Both the position numbers and the translations under genes were made by a program. Positions 5,329 through 6,913 of a stretch of 6,913 nt of DNA are shown one piece after another. The notes under the pieces are model-generated. The model ran no database searches, was not told where the DNA came from, and was given only the letters and a program-made list of their open reading frames with translations. The stretch is from Roseovarius sp. (GTDB lineage: Bacteria > Pseudomonadota > Alphaproteobacteria > Rhodobacterales > Rhodobacteraceae), in assembly GCA_021767845.1 (NCBI GenBank), contig JAASSQ010000158.1, forward strand, positions 1 to 6,913. Reading direction: 5' to 3'. Each line of letters starts with the position of its first letter. Position 1 is the first letter of the stretch.

Positions 5329-6041
5329 CGGCCGATATAGGGCATCTTGCTGGCCATCAGGGTGACGAACTGCATGTTCGCCTCGGGCGGCAGCTCGGCC
5401 ATGTGCAGCACGGCGCGGCCCACCTCGGCCACGTCCATCGTGGGTGGCGGATCGCCGGGGTTGGCGGCGATCACGCCCTCCAGCAGCTCGGTCCGGGCAT
5501 TGCCGATGTCGATCTGCCCGCAGGCGATGTCAAAGGCGCGGCCATCCAGCGACAGCGATTTCGTCAGCCCGGTGATCGCGTGCTTGGTGGTGGTATAGGC
5601 CACCGAGCGCGGGCGCGGGGCATGGGCGCTGATCGAGCCGTTGTTGATGATGCGCCCGCCCTGCGGGCGCTGCGCGCGCATCCGGGCAAAGGCGGCGCGG
5701 GCGCAGTTGAACATCCCGTTGAGGTTCACATCGACCACGTGGCGCCATTCGTCATGGTCCAGCTCGTCGATCAGGGCGGCGCGGCCGAAGGTGCCCGCAT
5801 TGTTGAACAGCACATCCAGCCGCCCGGCCCGTGCGGTGAAGCTGTCGAAGGCGGCCTCGACGGCCTCGGGGTCGGTCACGTCGCAGGCCAGAAGAACGGC
5901 ATTGGCGTGGCCCTGGCAGACGGCCTCCAGCGCCTCGGGCCGGCGGGCGAGGCAGCCCACGCGCCAGCCCGCGTCGAGAAAGCGGCGCACGCACTCCGCG
6001 CCGATCCCGGCGCTGGCCCCGGTGATGAGGATGGATTTCAT
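5322..6041 (-). CDS. SDR family NAD(P)-dependent oxidoreductase
   Basis: A complete 239-residue classical short-chain dehydrogenase/reductase with a Rossmann fold, presumably cytoplasmic. The cofactor motif TGASAGIG is at 7-14, the NNAG motif at 80-83, and the catalytic tetrad reads Asn106 (VNLNG), Ser136 (NNGSIS), Tyr149 and Lys153 (YTTTK), with the usual 13-residue Ser-Tyr spacing. Asp54 (CDVTD) probably contacts the adenine. Arg33 and Arg34 directly after the second strand suggest a preference for NADP(H), by analogy with other classical SDRs. The end MPYIGRG resembles a subgroup of SDRs of unassigned substrate. The start overlaps the stop of the upstream helicase gene by ATGA, and GGAGG (minus strand, 6049-6053) sits seven bases before it, so translational coupling is likely. 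The substrate cannot be told from sequence. Confidence 0.95.
   Translation of the reverse strand: MKSILITGASAGIGAECVRRFLDAGWRVGCLARRPEALEAVCQGHANAVLLACDVTDPEAVEAAFDSFTARAGRLDVLFNNAGTFGRAALIDELDHDEWRHVVDVNLNGMFNCARAAFARMRAQRPQGGRIINNGSISAHAPRPRSVAYTTTKHAITGLTKSLSLDGRAFDIACGQIDIGNARTELLEGVIAANPGDPPPTMDVAEVGRAVLHMAELPPEANMQFVTLMASKMPYIGRG
6038..6041 (-). promoter_or_regulatory. ATGA start/stop overlap of helicase and SDR genes
   Basis: On the minus strand the SDR ATG (6041-6039) overlaps the helicase TGA (6040-6038). With the SDR Shine-Dalgarno inside the last helicase codons, this is the usual arrangement for termination-reinitiation coupling. Confidence 0.75.
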
Positions 6042-6913
6042 GTCTCGGCCTCCGGCTCCAGTTGCAGCGGCGCGGGTGCGGCGCTGAGGTCATCCACCCG
6101 CAACGGCCCCGTGGGCTTGGCCAGCCGGTTGCGCACGACCCAGTGCAGGCGCTCCTCGGCGCGGGTGATCGCGACATAGGCCAGTCGTTTCCACAGCGGC
6201 TGGCCCGCCTCGGTGCGGCCCATGCGGGCGGCGGCGTAGAGATCGGGGGCGAACACCTGCACGTCGCGCCATTGCGAGCCTTGCGCCTTGTGGATCGTGA
6301 CGGCCGCGCCATGCAGGAAGGTCGCCCCCATCCGCGCGGCGAAGGGGATGAAGGGCTCTTCCTCGTCCGGTGCCTCGATCTTGACGATGCTGGCGGCGCC
6401 CACGCGGGGATCCTCGGCGCCGATCACGTGGAGCTTGGAAAACCCCGGTTTCCGGCCAGGCCCCAGATAGACCACCTGCGCCCCCTTGATGAGGCCCCGC
6501 GCCTCGAGATCCAGCCGCTTGCGGCGATGCTTGAGCGGCAGTTCGATCCCGTCGCAGATCAGCGGCTCACCGGGCAGAAGCGCGTCGTCGGGCGCGCCGT
6601 GGACCGCGCGGAAGGCATGGATCAGCCGGATGCGGGTGGCGTTGCGCCACACCAGCACCGGCGAGCGCGCCATCAGATCGACCTCGACCCGTTGCGCCCA
6701 GCGCACCCGGTCGTCGCGGCGGGCCACGTCCTCGACCATGCGCTCGAAATCCCGAAAGCCCAGTTGCGGGTCGGCCAGCGCGTGTGCCAGATCAAGGATC
6801 GGGTTGTCGCGATCCTGCCGGTGGATGCGGTGCAGGGTCAGCCGCGCGCTTTCGGGCAGCTTGTCGAACACCATCGAGCCGGATTGGTTGACCGGGGCAA
6901 GCTGCGCGGGATC
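6038..6913 (-). CDS. RecD-like superfamily 1 ATP-dependent DNA helicase, C-terminal part (partial at right edge)
   Basis: The frame is open to the right edge, giving 291 visible residues; the ATG at 6874 is internal (visible residue 14), not the start. The fragment opens with DPAQLAPV, the helicase motif III (usually GDxxQLxPV), so Walker A and B lie outside the window. HRIHRQDRDNP (about 28-38) is motif IIIa/IV-like, and SPVLVWRNATR (84-94) fits motif IV. TIHKAQGSQWRDVQVF (206-221) is motif V, and YVAITRAEERL (246-256) is motif VI with the arginine finger (Arg252). This is the UvrD_C_2 layout of RecD/Dda-type helicases that move 5' to 3' on DNA. The fragment ends in an acidic tail (EPEAET). 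Which relative it is (RecD2-like, Dda-like or another) needs the missing N-terminus. It is followed by the SDR gene in the same cistron. Confidence 0.93.
   Translation of the reverse strand, partial: DPAQLAPVNQSGSMVFDKLPESARLTLHRIHRQDRDNPILDLAHALADPQLGFRDFERMVEDVARRDDRVRWAQRVEVDLMARSPVLVWRNATRIRLIHAFRAVHGAPDDALLPGEPLICDGIELPLKHRRKRLDLEARGLIKGAQVVYLGPGRKPGFSKLHVIGAEDPRVGAASIVKIEAPDEEEPFIPFAARMGATFLHGAAVTIHKAQGSQWRDVQVFAPDLYAAARMGRTEAGQPLWKRLAYVAITRAEERLHWVVRNRLAKPTGPLRVDDLSAAPAPLQLEPEAET
6049..6053 (-). promoter_or_regulatory. Shine-Dalgarno of the SDR gene, inside the helicase coding region
   Basis: Minus strand GGAGG, seven bases before the SDR ATG. It supports the start at 6041 over later Met codons. 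Confidence 0.75.

Noticed and set aside
5403..6179. A 258-codon plus-strand frame opposite the SDR and helicase genes
   Set aside because: The minus strand encodes clear SDR motifs and helicase motif VI here; the plus-strand translation is a compositional shadow.
1..6913. Search for mobile elements, CRISPR arrays, tRNA genes, toxin-antitoxin pairs or defence genes
   Set aside because: I saw no direct-repeat spacer pattern, transposase, integrase, tRNA fold or paired toxin-like small genes; all sizeable coding stretches are accounted for by ordinary chromosomal genes.

Overview
This is high-GC chromosomal core sequence. The gene content and protein style (PheS with a short C-terminal extension, the YrhK-like, YtoQ, MscL and MscS proteins, and a RecD-like helicase) suggest an alphaproteobacterium, most likely of the Rhodobacteraceae/Roseobacter group. 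That placement is inferred from protein resemblance only; no search was run. I see no mobile element, tRNA, rRNA, CRISPR array or phage gene.

Layout. Positions 1-413 hold the 3' end of pheS (+), which began before the window. A small two-helix membrane protein of the YrhK type lies at 493-774, followed by complete pheT at 853-3252. The two phenylalanyl-tRNA synthetase subunits are therefore separated by an unrelated small gene, on the same strand, with 78-79 nt gaps that contain hairpins. After a 125-nt GC-rich gap of overlapping inverted repeats comes a YtoQ-family protein (3378-3827). Next is mscL (3967-4392), closed by a textbook Rho-independent terminator (4414-4446), then an MscS-type channel gene (4488-5294). 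The minus strand carries the C-terminal part of a RecD-like superfamily 1 helicase, running from the right edge down to 6038, and an SDR oxidoreductase (6041-5322). These two overlap by 4 nt (ATGA) and are probably translationally coupled. The mscS and SDR genes converge with only 27 nt between them.

How the genes work together. PheS and PheT form the (alpha-beta)2 enzyme that charges tRNA-Phe; the role of the YrhK-like protein beside them is unknown. MscL and MscS are the two classical osmotic safety valves of the inner membrane. They sit side by side but are separated by a strong terminator, so they are probably largely independent transcription units. The helicase and SDR form a two-gene cistron without an obvious shared pathway.

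I did not find a convincing undescribed system. The most interesting points are the gene interrupting pheS-pheT, the possible aspartate in place of the nucleoside deoxyribosyltransferase catalytic glutamate in YtoQ, the structured leader and ambiguous start of mscL, and the competing hairpins upstream of ytoQ. All are modest.
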